A DNA stretch of 64,000 nt from Gadus chalcogrammus (taxonomy: Eukaryota > Chordata > Actinopteri > Gadiformes > Gadidae). The notes beneath the pieces are model-generated. The model was not told the DNA's origin. It worked only from the letters and a program-made list of their open reading frames with translations, and searched no databases. Positions 1 to 12,010 of the stretch are shown one piece after another. The stretch spans positions 8,103,752-8,167,751 of the forward strand of contig NC_079419.1 in assembly GCF_026213295.1 (NCBI RefSeq). The letters are read 5' to 3'. A program made the position numbers and the translations under genes. How positions within the stretch are numbered: position 1 is the stretch's first letter; every line of letters starts with the position of its first letter.

Positions 1-1189
1 ACCCCCGCCGCAACCTCGGGACTGGGGCCGGTCCACGGCCACCCAGGGACCACCCGGCCACGCCGGACGGACGCAGACTCGCCCCGGGGGGGGACAGAGC
101 GGAGAGCCACCGCAGCCCACAGAGGAGGCCTGTGTTCGCGGCGTCGGGCCCCTACCCCGACCTGCCCGGCTACTTGAGCCCCGGGCGCTGGGACCCCTGG
201 GACCCCCTTCCCGCCCAGTGGACTCACCCCGGTGCCCCCGAGCGGCCCGGGGCCAGACACTACGCGTCTGTGAGGGAACAGTGCGGCTGTGTGTCGCGGG
301 GCGGCGGCGGCGGAGGCGACGGGGGCCGTCCCTTTAACGGCACGCCGTTACACACCTTTAATGGCCGGCCGCCCCCGCCCCTCCCTCCCCCGCCGCCCCC
401 AGAGTTCAGGGGTCAGGGGGACGGCCCACGGCGGACCAGTGACGGAGAGGAGGGAGAGTGGGGCGAGGGGGAGGGGGAGGAGAAGCCCGGGGAGGAAGGA
501 AACGGAAAACAGCCGAGGACGGGGCGGGAGCGCGGCGGAGGCGGAGCCGGCCGCCGTCGCTCCGAGCAGCACGCGGGCCGCCCCTGGACCCCCCCGGGGT
601 ACTCGCACGCGCCCAACGGCCCCCCGGGGCGGAGGGTGAGCTCCGAGACCAGGGAGCGGGGGTGCAGGCAGCCGCCGGACTGGAGCTGGAGACCGCTACG
701 GGTCCCGGAGCAGGGGGGCTACAGCGTGCCCGGAGCCGCCCACAGGGGCTTCTTCTCCACCGAGGTCCCCCAGAAACACTTGAGCTACAGCCGGCGGAAG
801 GGGCCCTGCGTGCCTTCGTCGCCCCCCACCGCACGGAGCCAGGGGCCCTCCCCGTCGTCCCCCAGCCAGGACCGGCCCCGGGGCCAGGGCTCCGACCCGC
901 CCCGGGCGGGGGCCGCCACGGTCCACGAACAGATCCGACAAGTGGTGATGAACCTGGAGGACGTGCTGGGCGGCCTTAAGCAGGTTCACTGGGAGATGAA
1001 AGAGGTGGGTGGCCCACAACTGCTGTGTGTATATACTAAGTCTGTGTTTAAAAGCCTATGTCTGGTGTGTTTACCCCCAAGGTCGGTCCTAAGACTCAGC
1101 TGTTCCTGTTGGTGTCATGGACGTTGTGGACAGATGCGCCCTTGACATTTTTCAAATGATTTCCAAAGAGTTCATGGAAAGGTGTGTGT

Positions 1190-1269
<80 letters not shown>

Positions 1270-2228
1270 TTGTCCATCCATGTGTTGATGCACAGACTTA
1301 TCATCTCTTGCAGGAGCATTGATTGAGAACGATTCACACTGACCTTTCGCAGAACGGCGATGGAGCTGGCAGAGTTCCTGGCGGTGCATTACACACTCAG
1401 GCCTGAGACCGTTACTCGATTATAATGTGCAGTTTCCATTTTGCGAGGCAACCCCTCAAAGTCCAATGTCTGCAAAACCCTATCATTGGGTTGCAGCGCA
1501 GAAATGAATACATAAATGAAGGTTATATTTTTGCAAGGAATGACAGCAGATGCTGAGGTAAACTGAGGTTACGTTCGGTTTTGTCTGGCAGGATGTGTGC
1601 TGTGGTGGGCACGGTACGCGAGGCGGTTCCCCTGCCTGGTTCTACTGTCCTAACAGACGTATCGCTGTGTGTTCAGGTGGTGGACCACATCGACCGCCTC
1701 ACGGCCAACATGGACCTCGGCGACGAGGGCATCGCCGTCACCCCCGGCAACGAGCCCGCCGACTCCTACGTCCCCCCGCGCCCGGTCGACCTCGGCCCTG
1801 CCGCGGCCCCGCCGCCGGCGCCAAACCCCAAACCGCCGTCCGTCCAGAACCACGTGTTCCTCAGGACTAACGCCCCCTCGCCCGTTCACGTGGCGTCCGT
1901 GGTCAAGACCAGCCGCGTCCCGCCGCCCCCGGGACCGCCGGGCGCCGGGGGCGGGGCGGGGCGCAAGCGGCCGCAGCTGGTCTCCAACGGCCACCTCCCC
2001 CACCTGTGCCCGCCCAGGTACTCTGAGCTGCAGGACCCCTGGCGCCGCGGCCCGGACCCCGAGGTGGGGACCGCCGCAGGGACGCGGTCGCCGGGGCCCA
2101 GGACTCAGAAGCCCCCGCCGTACCCCCAGAACGGGAGGTGCGGGAAGGGCCCGGTGCCCCCTCCCATCCCCGTGAAGACCCAGACCCCTTACCCTGGGAG
2201 ACGCAGACAGAACACCAGCATGGTGTGA
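1..2228 (+). CDS. PRR16 (Largen)/INSYN1-family proline-rich coiled-coil protein, 5'-partial
   Basis: Two exons are visible: 1-1004 (open in frame from the left edge, no in-frame ATG before the coiled coil, so the start lies outside) and 1677-2228 (stop TGA). The intron has a gtgggt donor and a gttcag acceptor, phase 0. The join creates the family core: VHEQIRQVVMNLEDVLGG, then KQVHWEMKE joined to VVDHIDRLTANMDLGDEG. From memory this aligns with the PRR16 core (VKEQIKIIVEDLELVLGDLK, KEVVDQIDTLTSDLQLEDE) and with INSYN1 (KEVAKELREVVSQIDKLTSDF). After the coiled coil come proline-rich stretches and a C-terminus VPPPIPVK...RRQNTSMV, ending in a class I PDZ-ligand pattern (S-x-V); PRR16 ends TTTTV. 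PRR16 is reported to promote cell size and translation and INSYN1 is an inhibitory-synapse factor; which role applies here is unknown. At least 290 residues precede the coiled coil, far more than in PRR16, and they are G/P/R-rich and low complexity. The exons are about 75% GC, unlike the flanks. Exon structure is firm, paralogue identity is inference. Confidence 0.75.
1184..1267. repeat. (TG)n microsatellite in the intron of the PRR16/INSYN1-like gene
   Basis: About 40 uninterrupted TG units apart from one TC near the start. It lies wholly inside the 672-bp intron between exons 1-1004 and 1677-2228. Confidence 0.97.
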
Positions 2229-2484
2229 CGGAGAGGGCCGGCCGGCCTGGGCCCCCAGGGGCCTGAAATAAGACCCGGGAACGACGATGGAGGTCTGAAT
2301 GAGCCAGCCAGGGCGAGAACGTATGGTAGGTCGCTTTTTTTTATGCGATTCCTTCTTTTTCTTTTATGGGCTCTGGACACTACCGTTGACTTCATGGACT
2401 TTTATGAAGGGGTGTAGCCGGAGACGTTCGTCACTCTTTATGGGTGCGTGGGCTGGGGAGGAAGTCGGATCATGAATAGCGGTA

Positions 2485-2590
<106 letters not shown>

Positions 2591-3837
2591 TTGTGTGGGC
2601 GGTAGATGTAATCTATGTGTCTGCTTTTGTTGTTGTCATTATTTCCCAGGCTTCACTTGAGTCAGAACAGAGGGAAAAAACTATCTTAAAGCGTATTAAC
2701 TAAAGCAGTTCGCTCCCAAGATTAACATAAAAGGAATGCGTTATCCGATAAACGTCTGTTGCACTAACTTGATAGAAACTAAAAGTGCAAAGAAGCAAGA
2801 CCCGATCCAATGTTCCTCGAGTCAAGATTTGATTTTCATTGTTTGAGGAGATGTTGTGTTTTGTGCCAGATCTGGAGAATCATTACACCAATAACCTTGC
2901 CAGAATTTATAGTTACTTATTTGACTATTTTCCCCGTATATCGTACAAAACACAAGAACAATGTCTCGGATCTTGAGAGAGCTCTGTTGTAGTTAATCTT
3001 TGTAAGTACTACCAGATAAACAGAATGTTCTATGAAGTAATTCCAGTCTTAACATCTTAATTTTCTTTGAGCAAGTATAAACAGATTTGCTGCAGTTTGG
3101 ATTGTGCTTGTTTATGCCTCATGTAATGCCTTAAGTTAACCGATTATTACTATTACATGTGTTATCCTCCAGCAATACAAACTATGGGCAAATAATAATG
3201 AATAACAAATGCTGTTAAAGAATAAACCCGAAAATAGAGCCACACTAGCTCAAGAAGCAGCGAGGCACTTTGGTTCACTGCTCCCCTCTTGTGGAGAGTA
3301 TGCAAAACTGCAATCTGTTTTTCTGGGGCCGTTTCAAGTTGGGCAAGAACAATCTGGTTTTAATCATAAAAAACCTCTGGCCTCGTGCCAGAGAGAAACG
3401 AGGCAAACCGAGGCAATAGCAACGTTTGTGACGGCATTATAAACTTGAGCGGTAGTAAAGGGTTTTTACTGCGGCTACCTTCGTTGTGAAGTGAAAAGGA
3501 GACTGCAGTGACCACATGGCGTCCATTGTGAAATAACTCGTACAATTATTTTTCTGTGTGAAATTGTTCTGGGGTGACATGATTATAACCCATGTTCCAA
3601 TACATGAACTTGTAGTGAGCTCCATAGAGCTTAATGTACGATATATTACTTTTTCTCCTTCTCTATCTCCCTTCTTGGATTTTGCTCGCAAGTGTATTTG
3701 CAGACATTGTATTGGGAGTCTAAAGCCTTGCATCTTGAATTCGACTATCAGGATTGGTCACCCTGTTCTCCCTGAAGTAGAGTAATGTACTGCAGAGACA
3801 AGCGCGTGCACACAATGCATGCACACAATGCATGCAC

Positions 3838-4281
<444 letters not shown>

Positions 4282-4564
4282 CACAGTGGCACCCAGACCA
4301 ACACATACACACCCACACAGGCACACTCAAAGACACATAACTCTGCAGCAACAGAGACAAACGGTGACAGTCGTGATGGAGACGGTGTTACAGCAGTAGG
4401 TTTACGAGTGACTCACAAGGACACCTCCGCTATCTGCCTTATCATAGGGATGCCCTTACACCTACCCACGTCCCACTCACACCCACCCACTCACCATTCA
4501 TTCTAGTAACCAAACAAGGGTATGACTGGCATCAATAGAACGGTAGAGAGAGACAGCAAGAGAG

Positions 4565-4667
<103 letters not shown>

Positions 4668-4829
4668 CTTGGGGCTTCAATGAATGACATTTATTTTATT
4701 TCACTAGGGAGAAACAAGAGTTTACTGGAAGCATGTGCATACTGAATATAAATGTTTTGCTATTGTGTGTGTGTGTGTGTGTGCCTATTTATATATGATG
4801 TATGCATGTGGGTTGGTGTGGATGTGTCT

Positions 4830-4931
<102 letters not shown>

Positions 4932-5118
4932 GGGTGTGCTGTGCATGAGTGCCTCTAGGTGTTTGTTTGGGATTTTCCTTCATCCTTGTCCTCCCTGTGT
5001 CTTGTCCACCAGGACCCTGCCACTAGGAAGCATCTCCCTCTACGACGGACAGATGAGACGGACTGGGGCAGCAGGACCCTCCACACACAGGAGGACGCAT
5101 GAAAGGAGATGAAAAGGA

Positions 5119-5141
5119 ACTGATAGAGAGAGAGAGTTGGA

Positions 5142-5195
<54 letters not shown>
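5119..5195. repeat. (GA)n microsatellite
   Basis: Imperfect then pure GA repeat with a single GGGAGA interruption. Confidence 0.95.
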
Positions 5196-5196
<1 letters not shown>

Positions 5197-5469
5197 AACC
5201 TTCCATCGGGCAAACATGACCCGCAAGCCTGCATGGGGAGAAGCATCTGAAGAGGGGTGGACGCATCGAAAGGTCTCCAAGCTGTCTCGTGGGTCTCCTG
5301 TTGGCGGTTGCTCTTTCCCCTCTATTGGATGGAATAAACGACGATGGGTCACCTGTATCCCTCAATCCCTACCGACGTCACCACCGCCCGCAACCCCACC
5401 ACCACCGACGCCATCAGCCCACTACCAAGATGAGACGACCGAGGGACTGTGCATCTATTTAAGACCTAA

Positions 5470-5512
5470 GATGGATAAATGATTCACGGAATCAGTGAAT
5501 CATTTATCCATC
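5470..5512. repeat. Perfect 17-bp inverted repeat (hairpin)
   Basis: The left arm GATGGATAAATGATTCA (5470-5486) and the right arm TGAATCATTTATCCATC (5496-5512) are exact reverse complements around the 9-nt loop CGGAATCAG. No gene end lies next to it. Confidence 0.95.
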
Positions 5513-5535
5513 AGTCTGACGATGGTGTGTGGGGG

Positions 5536-5595
5536 GTCTCAGGACGCCGCGTCACATGACACCCCGTCTCAGGACACCACGTCACATGACGTAGG
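5536..5595. repeat. 30-bp tandem duplication
   Basis: Two copies (5536-5565, 5566-5595) each begin GTCTCAGGAC and contain CGTCACATGAC. They differ at a few positions and start 24 bp after the 17-bp hairpin. Confidence 0.9.
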
Positions 5596-6309
5596 CCGTG
5601 GCGACGCGTGGGCTCGTGGAGGATGAGGTCCACATGGAGGGACAGGGCCTGTGATGATCCCAAATCCCACAGGGTCACTGTTGAGTTGGAGCACATGCTT
5701 CATCTAAGGGCTAGCTTCTCAGATTCCTCTGTGCTCTCTCAGATATTCTGTCAATGTTGCTCCCTGACCACTGAATGTTACCGCATTTGCAAATTGATTA
5801 AATAAAAACCATGCCTGTCTCGAAATAGGTTTCGCATCCGGAGGCGGAAAAAAAAACCCTGAATAGGTTATTAATACCGTGATCATCTCTCAGGTGGGAG
5901 CCATTCAGCCATATTGGACCCAGCATGGGTCTGTTCCCGACTTTCCATGCATGCTGACACTCATAGGAGCGTTCCACCGCGTTAAGAAGTCCGTGTTGTG
6001 TGACCTCATTCTGCCAGAGAGCTTTGTGTCCAAGACAATTCTGTGGCATCATGTTGTCTTGCTTTCACGTTTGGTTTGTCACTTTCACATGTTGGTATGA
6101 CTTCAGATGCCATCACGGTGTCAACAAGACAAAGGGACTTGGTCTTCTCTGCACTTTGCAGCAATACGTTCCATTATGTATTCGATGATGTATTCATATA
6201 TAGGAGGTGTTCTGTTCCCAGTACACTGTGACCTAATTATTAACCTTGCTAATATATTTTATGGATTCCTGTCACACCCTGTCTCTCGCTCTCTGTGTGA
6301 CTCTCTTTT

Positions 6310-6537
<228 letters not shown>

Positions 6538-6867
6538 CAGCTGTGGACGGACACTTTGATTCATAACCCCAAAAATAGTCCTCCTATCCTGTTATTCTGT
6601 ACTTGGACCTGCGCCATGAAACTTTTAAAGGGCAATCACTGTCCTTTTTATTTCCCCTCCTGCTGAACCACAGCCCTAAGTGCTTTATATTGAGATGCTG
6701 AGGTTGATTTACCGGGCTGTCATGAGACACTCATTATCTCAAAACGTTGTGAATGAATGCAAATGAAAAAAGTGAAGTCTACAAATATACATTTTAACAA
6801 GAGCAATGAGTGACTACCACCCTCACTCTCTTAATCCCCTGTTCACTACCTCCCTCCCTCGTTGATG

Positions 6868-7006
6868 CCATTATTCACTCCCTCCCTCCCTCCCTCCCTC
6901 CTCCCTCCCTCCCTCCCTCTCTCCTTCACTTCCAGCCTACCTCACTCAATCACTTAATCCTTCCATCCCTCCCCCCCTAACTCCCCCCCCCCCCCCCCCC
7001 CCCCCG
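6868..7006. repeat. (CTCC)n and poly-C tracts
   Basis: Tetranucleotide CTCC repeats (6868-6920) followed after 60 bp by an uninterrupted poly-C run of about 22 bases (6984-7005). Confidence 0.9.
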
Positions 7007-8007
7007 CCTGTGTTGAGGCAAGGTTAAGTAATGTCTAAGTGAGTGTTGGCAAAGGACAAGCTAGCTGTGAGTGGTTTATAAACACAAACAGAAGGTTAAA
7101 GATGCTGTCGGGGTCCACAAGGCGACAACGTTTGAGCCCTCGTCGCAGTGACCCATCAGCAGGCAGAATGTACGCGCTGGAAGAAGACATTCTAAAGCTA
7201 TTATTTGATAAGGGGTAGAGGCAGAGACAAATAAATATTCAGTGATTCCAGATAAGCAAACGGTTATTTCCATCCCGAACGCAATGCTCTTAAGACGTTG
7301 AGCAGGCCGTTCATCACACCCTCTTCTCCATTGTGAGAATATATTCAGTCCACTTGGTATTCCTGCGGAGACACGTGTATACTTATCAGCAGATAACGAA
7401 AAAAAAGCTGAATATATCCTAACCCAAGCCATCCTACTCTCGTTAAAACAAACACAATCTACACAAAAGTAAACATCTGCGAGGATAAGATGAAGGCAGA
7501 CGCCGACCGGCGACTAAACATCAACCGATGGTATCCATCATCACAGATGGCGGCAGTGTGTCTCCCGTCCGGGGGGATCCAGACATAAAGACTTTGGGTG
7601 GGGCCATAGACCCCGCGGGGTGTGTGCGCTATACCATCCACAGACCAGTCAAACACTGGTCTGTTTACACGCTGTGTGCATGGGACCCTACGTGCGCCCC
7701 AAGGCATGTGCTAGCCAAGCTAGGTGGGGCCATGGAGTCCATCTGGAGGCACAGTGGAGTCCCTTTGGGTGTGCGATGGGTCTTTGACGGGGAAAACAAC
7801 ACAACAAGAATCTCTGTATAGGCCTCCTTTCGTATTGTGTCTCATTTGCCCTTCTTTTAAGGTTGATGCCAAATAAAAAAGACGACAAACACACACACAA
7901 TAAAAAAGAAAAAAAGAAAAAGCCCTTTTAAGACCCTTTTTCCCCAAAGGGAAAGTCAACCCCCCCACACCTGAAACCATAACATGTATGTTATGACGCA
8001 CATTCAC

Positions 8008-8020
8008 ACACTCACACACA

Positions 8021-8098
<78 letters not shown>

Positions 8099-8223
8099 CG
8101 GCCTCTTGTGTTATTATTAACCTCTGGCCCAGGTATTCTTTTTCTGGACTGTTTGGATTTCAGAGGGAAAAGCTGTCGCATTCTTCCACCGCTGAGGTCT
8201 TTGTGCCCTGACCCCCCCCCCCC

Positions 8224-8254
<31 letters not shown>
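8008..8254. repeat. (CA)n microsatellite, then poly-C and short (CA)n
   Basis: About 35 CA units (to 8096), then 100 bp of unique sequence, then poly-C of about 28 bases (8212-8240) abutting (CA)7. Confidence 0.95.
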
Positions 8255-9524
8255 AAAAGCACTCAGTCCATGCGTCGTAGAATGACTGCCCTAGGGGGAA
8301 ACCGCTGGACTGAGTGGAGGTAGCACGTCAAGCTGTCGCAGTCACTGTGAATTAAAAGGAAGAGTAGTAAATGGTGTACGCTATTTTATTAAATATATTT
8401 TATTGTGAATTGGATGTTGAATAATCGATATTTCGCACAATGTTACTTCAATGAGTTTGAAAAAAAGTTTGGTCTGATGACTGGAAAGCATCCTTAGCCT
8501 TGGAGCTGATGTGAGCTCTCATTCCAAGAAAAATAAAACAAAATAACTATAAAAAGGTTTTGCAAGCTGGGATTTAAAAAATCACAAGCTGCTCACCAAG
8601 CCTGCGTTCAAATGCAAACGATAAATGAAAAGACGGCTAAAAGTAAGCGCTATACCTCCTGTGGCTCACTGATGATGACTTCAAAAGAGATGCTCTCTGC
8701 AAAAACGTTCCTGGTTTGTGGGGAAATAGAATACCACTGCGTCAGCTCTGAAAGAACAGAAGAAGGTCTTACATTTAAAGTACCACCCAAGTCAAACCTA
8801 CCACCCAGCTTGAAGATGAACAGGAGTGTGCTTTGTTCCTGACAGACAATAATGTGAGTGAAAGATGGGGGAGGAACAAGTTCACCGTTTATATTTTGAT
8901 GTGGAGATGCTTGACCTTTTTGCGTAACCCACCAGAAATTCGATCCCTTTATCGTGTCTCGTTGTCTAGCCGATCCCAGCACCGTGTCTCTCAATGAACT
9001 GACACAACTGCTGAGGAATGTCTCTGCTCTCTGCCTAAATCAACCTGCAAAAAAAATGAATCGTAGAGTGGAGCTCGTCTCCCGAGGTGAAGCAGACCCA
9101 ATACCCCCCACCCCCTTTCTCGTGGCCCCATTTGCTCGAAATATGATCTAAAAGTACAAGAGTACAACACGACCACCACCTATTCTAAACAACAGAGACA
9201 GTTTTTTTCCCCTCGCGTGGCGAATTCATCCGGAAAATGTTTCTGTTGCCCGCATGCTTCTGGCGTTTGAGGTAGGCCGCAGCGACTTGGCGGAACACCG
9301 AGATACTATTAACAACGGATTAAAGCCTGATTTCCCCTCATCACCGACGCAAGCCTACCGCCGGGCGCGCCGAGCAGAGAGGTTGTGTGCGGGGGGACGG
9401 CTGTGTGTGAGATGAGGCGCTGCCCAGAGGAGTTGCCGGCTTTACTTAACTTGGAGTTGGCCGCTGCTGACTGTGTCGCTGTTCTTAAGCATTGCGGCCG
9501 AGTTGAGAGACGTGGCCCAGATGT

Positions 9525-9643
<119 letters not shown>

Positions 9644-10503
9644 GAGTAGTTTTCTGCATGCCTCACAGCTGAGCAAACAGTCTACCGTCTTCTCTCCAGC
9701 ATGGCATGTTTAAAATGACATGGCGGTCCAAAAAGGAACAGTGGAACTAGAAGCAGAACCCGCTGTGAGACTGGCAGGCCCGCACACAAACACGCACGCA
9801 CTCATGCGCACACACATACAGGCACCCACGCACATGCTGCAGGCACACACTTGCGCAAGCACACACATATACATTCAGACATTCCTATGAAAGCAGGGCC
9901 TAAGATCGGCATGGCACCCGTCCAAGTCCGGTGTTGGACCTTTGATGATAATGTCACTATCTCCAAATATCACCACCACAACATTCCTAGACAATAAAGT
10001 AAGTGATTTATGTGTGTGTGTTTGTGTATGTGTGTGTTTTCCAGACACTTTAAATAACATTGACAGCCTTTCTGGCATAGATGCACCTTAGCGGAGGCCA
10101 GTGGATGCTGTTCCCTTGCCCTTAATCCTTCAGCCCTTGACTGGAGAATGTTCTACATCTGTTTGCCTTAACAGTGCAAACACTGTCTGGCTGTCTTTTC
10201 TGTTCCCTACTTTTTCTTCTTCATTTGTTCCTCTCTCTCTGGAAATACTTTAGCATTCATCCAGCGAATAGATCCCTTGTTTCAAAAAGTGAATCCAATC
10301 AAAATGAATACAGTTGATCGTTGGTGCAGCCAGATGTATCTGGAAGGGTTTCATCGTTCTGATGAAAAGTAGCATGTCTACTTTTCCTTCAGATGAGGCG
10401 CTCATGAAAGCATGAGCCATGGATACAAATTAACTTTAAAAGCAATAAAAACCGAAGCCGTAGCAGCAATTAAGACCTAGATAGATAGTAATATACATAG
10501 AAG

Positions 10504-10508
<5 letters not shown>

Positions 10509-10588
<80 letters not shown>
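10509..10588. repeat. (AG)n microsatellite
   Basis: About 39 pure AG units inside an AT-rich stretch containing degenerate GATA motifs. Confidence 0.97.
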
Positions 10589-10591
<3 letters not shown>

Positions 10592-10831
10592 TAATAAATT
10601 CATTTATTTGTCATATATTTATCTATATATCTGTTCACATCGGACAAATAGATAGATAAGATAAATCGAAAAATGTCAAGCAAGATATAGAAATAAAAGT
10701 CATGCATAGATCAAAAAAGAGTATGAGAAACAGCCTCTAAAGGAGTGGATAGGTGACCTTGGGTGTTTTGAAAGGCGCCTCTAAATTAAATGAATTATTA
10801 TTATTATTATAGATTGACCAACAGAGAAAAA

Positions 10832-10835
<4 letters not shown>

Positions 10836-10880
<45 letters not shown>
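10836..10880. repeat. (AG)n microsatellite
   Basis: About 22 pure AG units. A poly-C run (10996-11013) and a poly-G run (11082-11092) follow within 250 bp. Confidence 0.95.
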
Positions 10881-10882
<2 letters not shown>

Positions 10883-11434
10883 GGACAGCTGCTCTTTATA
10901 GTAGAGATGACACAGTAGCACAAGATCCTGCGGCCTGTGTTTTCACATGTCTTCGTGAGCAAACTCAATGCAGCCACAAGCCTCTCTCCTTCCACCCCCC
11001 CCCCCCCCCCCCCAACCCGCAAAGTACCGCCCAGGAACAACGTCACTCTCAGCCACTTGATCTATGATACCTACCGGCTTGGGGGGGGGGGGGTCTCAAA
11101 CACCCAGCCTGTCATACTGGGGAGACATCCTGGAATACTAGGAAGGGGACACACATCCAGTCATTCCTACTGGTGAGACATACTTGAGTTCTATAGGACC
11201 CAGTCTTTCTGTTCTGTGTTCCCCTCTTCCTCCCCATGTGTGCGGGGCTTTGAGAATGCAGGTCACAGTGGACCTCTCTGTGGCCTGGTGTAGGGCCAGC
11301 CACAGGGGGATGGAGGGAGGGGAGAGACTGCGTCATTGGTTTGGCGTCTTTGTATAATTGGTTTGCGTGCAAAATAGGATGGAGGACAAGTTTAAAAAAA
11401 CTGCTCTTGAAAGTTGTACTCAGTCCTGGTGGTG

Positions 11435-11440
11435 TTTATT
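11435..11440 (-). terminator. Candidate poly(A) signal for the lysyl oxidase gene
   Basis: The top strand TTTATT reads AATAAA on the minus strand, about 570 bp downstream of the lysyl oxidase stop. It is the nearest canonical hexamer I noticed and would give a last exon of about 0.6 kb that is mostly 3'UTR, as in other LOX genes. Confidence 0.4.
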
Positions 11441-12010
11441 GTATTAAATATCAACCCAGCATAAGGACTTTGAAATTGTAGTCCTTTGAAATTTGAAGTT
11501 TGAGAAATATAAAACATTTTACATTACAGTTTTCATTTACACAGGCACACATGTTTGATCCACTTTCAAGCATCTTGTCAAACCCTTAAAAAACAAAAAG
11601 CAAAGATAAATGCAATTTAAGACTATTAAGCGGTAAAATAAAAGTGATGATGTCATTATAAAATCAAAAATTACATATAATAGGACCAAACGAGAAATGT
11701 GGAGAAAGAACTAACCTACTTACTTAAAGAGGTCACTTCTTCAAATTTCAAGACCAAAGGACATTTAAGATAACATTCTAATGGATTGTGTTAGGTCAGT
11801 GTAAATACTATAAAAAAGCACCTTAAGAACATATGGTATATAACTACATAACATGTACACAGACAATGAAAAATGCATGCTGCACAATCATTTGTCACAG
11901 GAATGGTGAGAATTATAAAAAAGCTATAATAATAAAGCGTGGGCCTCCTGTGTGATGTAGCATCCATTCAGAGGATGGTTTTAAAGGCATCCCGTGCTCC
12001 ACTTCAGATT

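Noticed and set aside
406..834. Minus-strand open frames opposite the first exon
   Set aside because: GC-rich shadow frames of the plus-strand coding exon, with no family resemblance.
1..2228. INSYN2A/INSYN2B (FAM196) identity because of the long N-terminus
   Set aside because: The coiled-coil sequence and VPPP...V C-terminus fit PRR16/INSYN1 far better than what I recall of the INSYN2 C-terminal region.
7640..7664. 10-bp inverted repeat ACAGACCAGT/ACTGGTCTGT with a 5-nt loop
   Set aside because: Short, with no neighbouring gene end or duplicated flank; plausible by chance in 64 kb, so not promoted to a finding.
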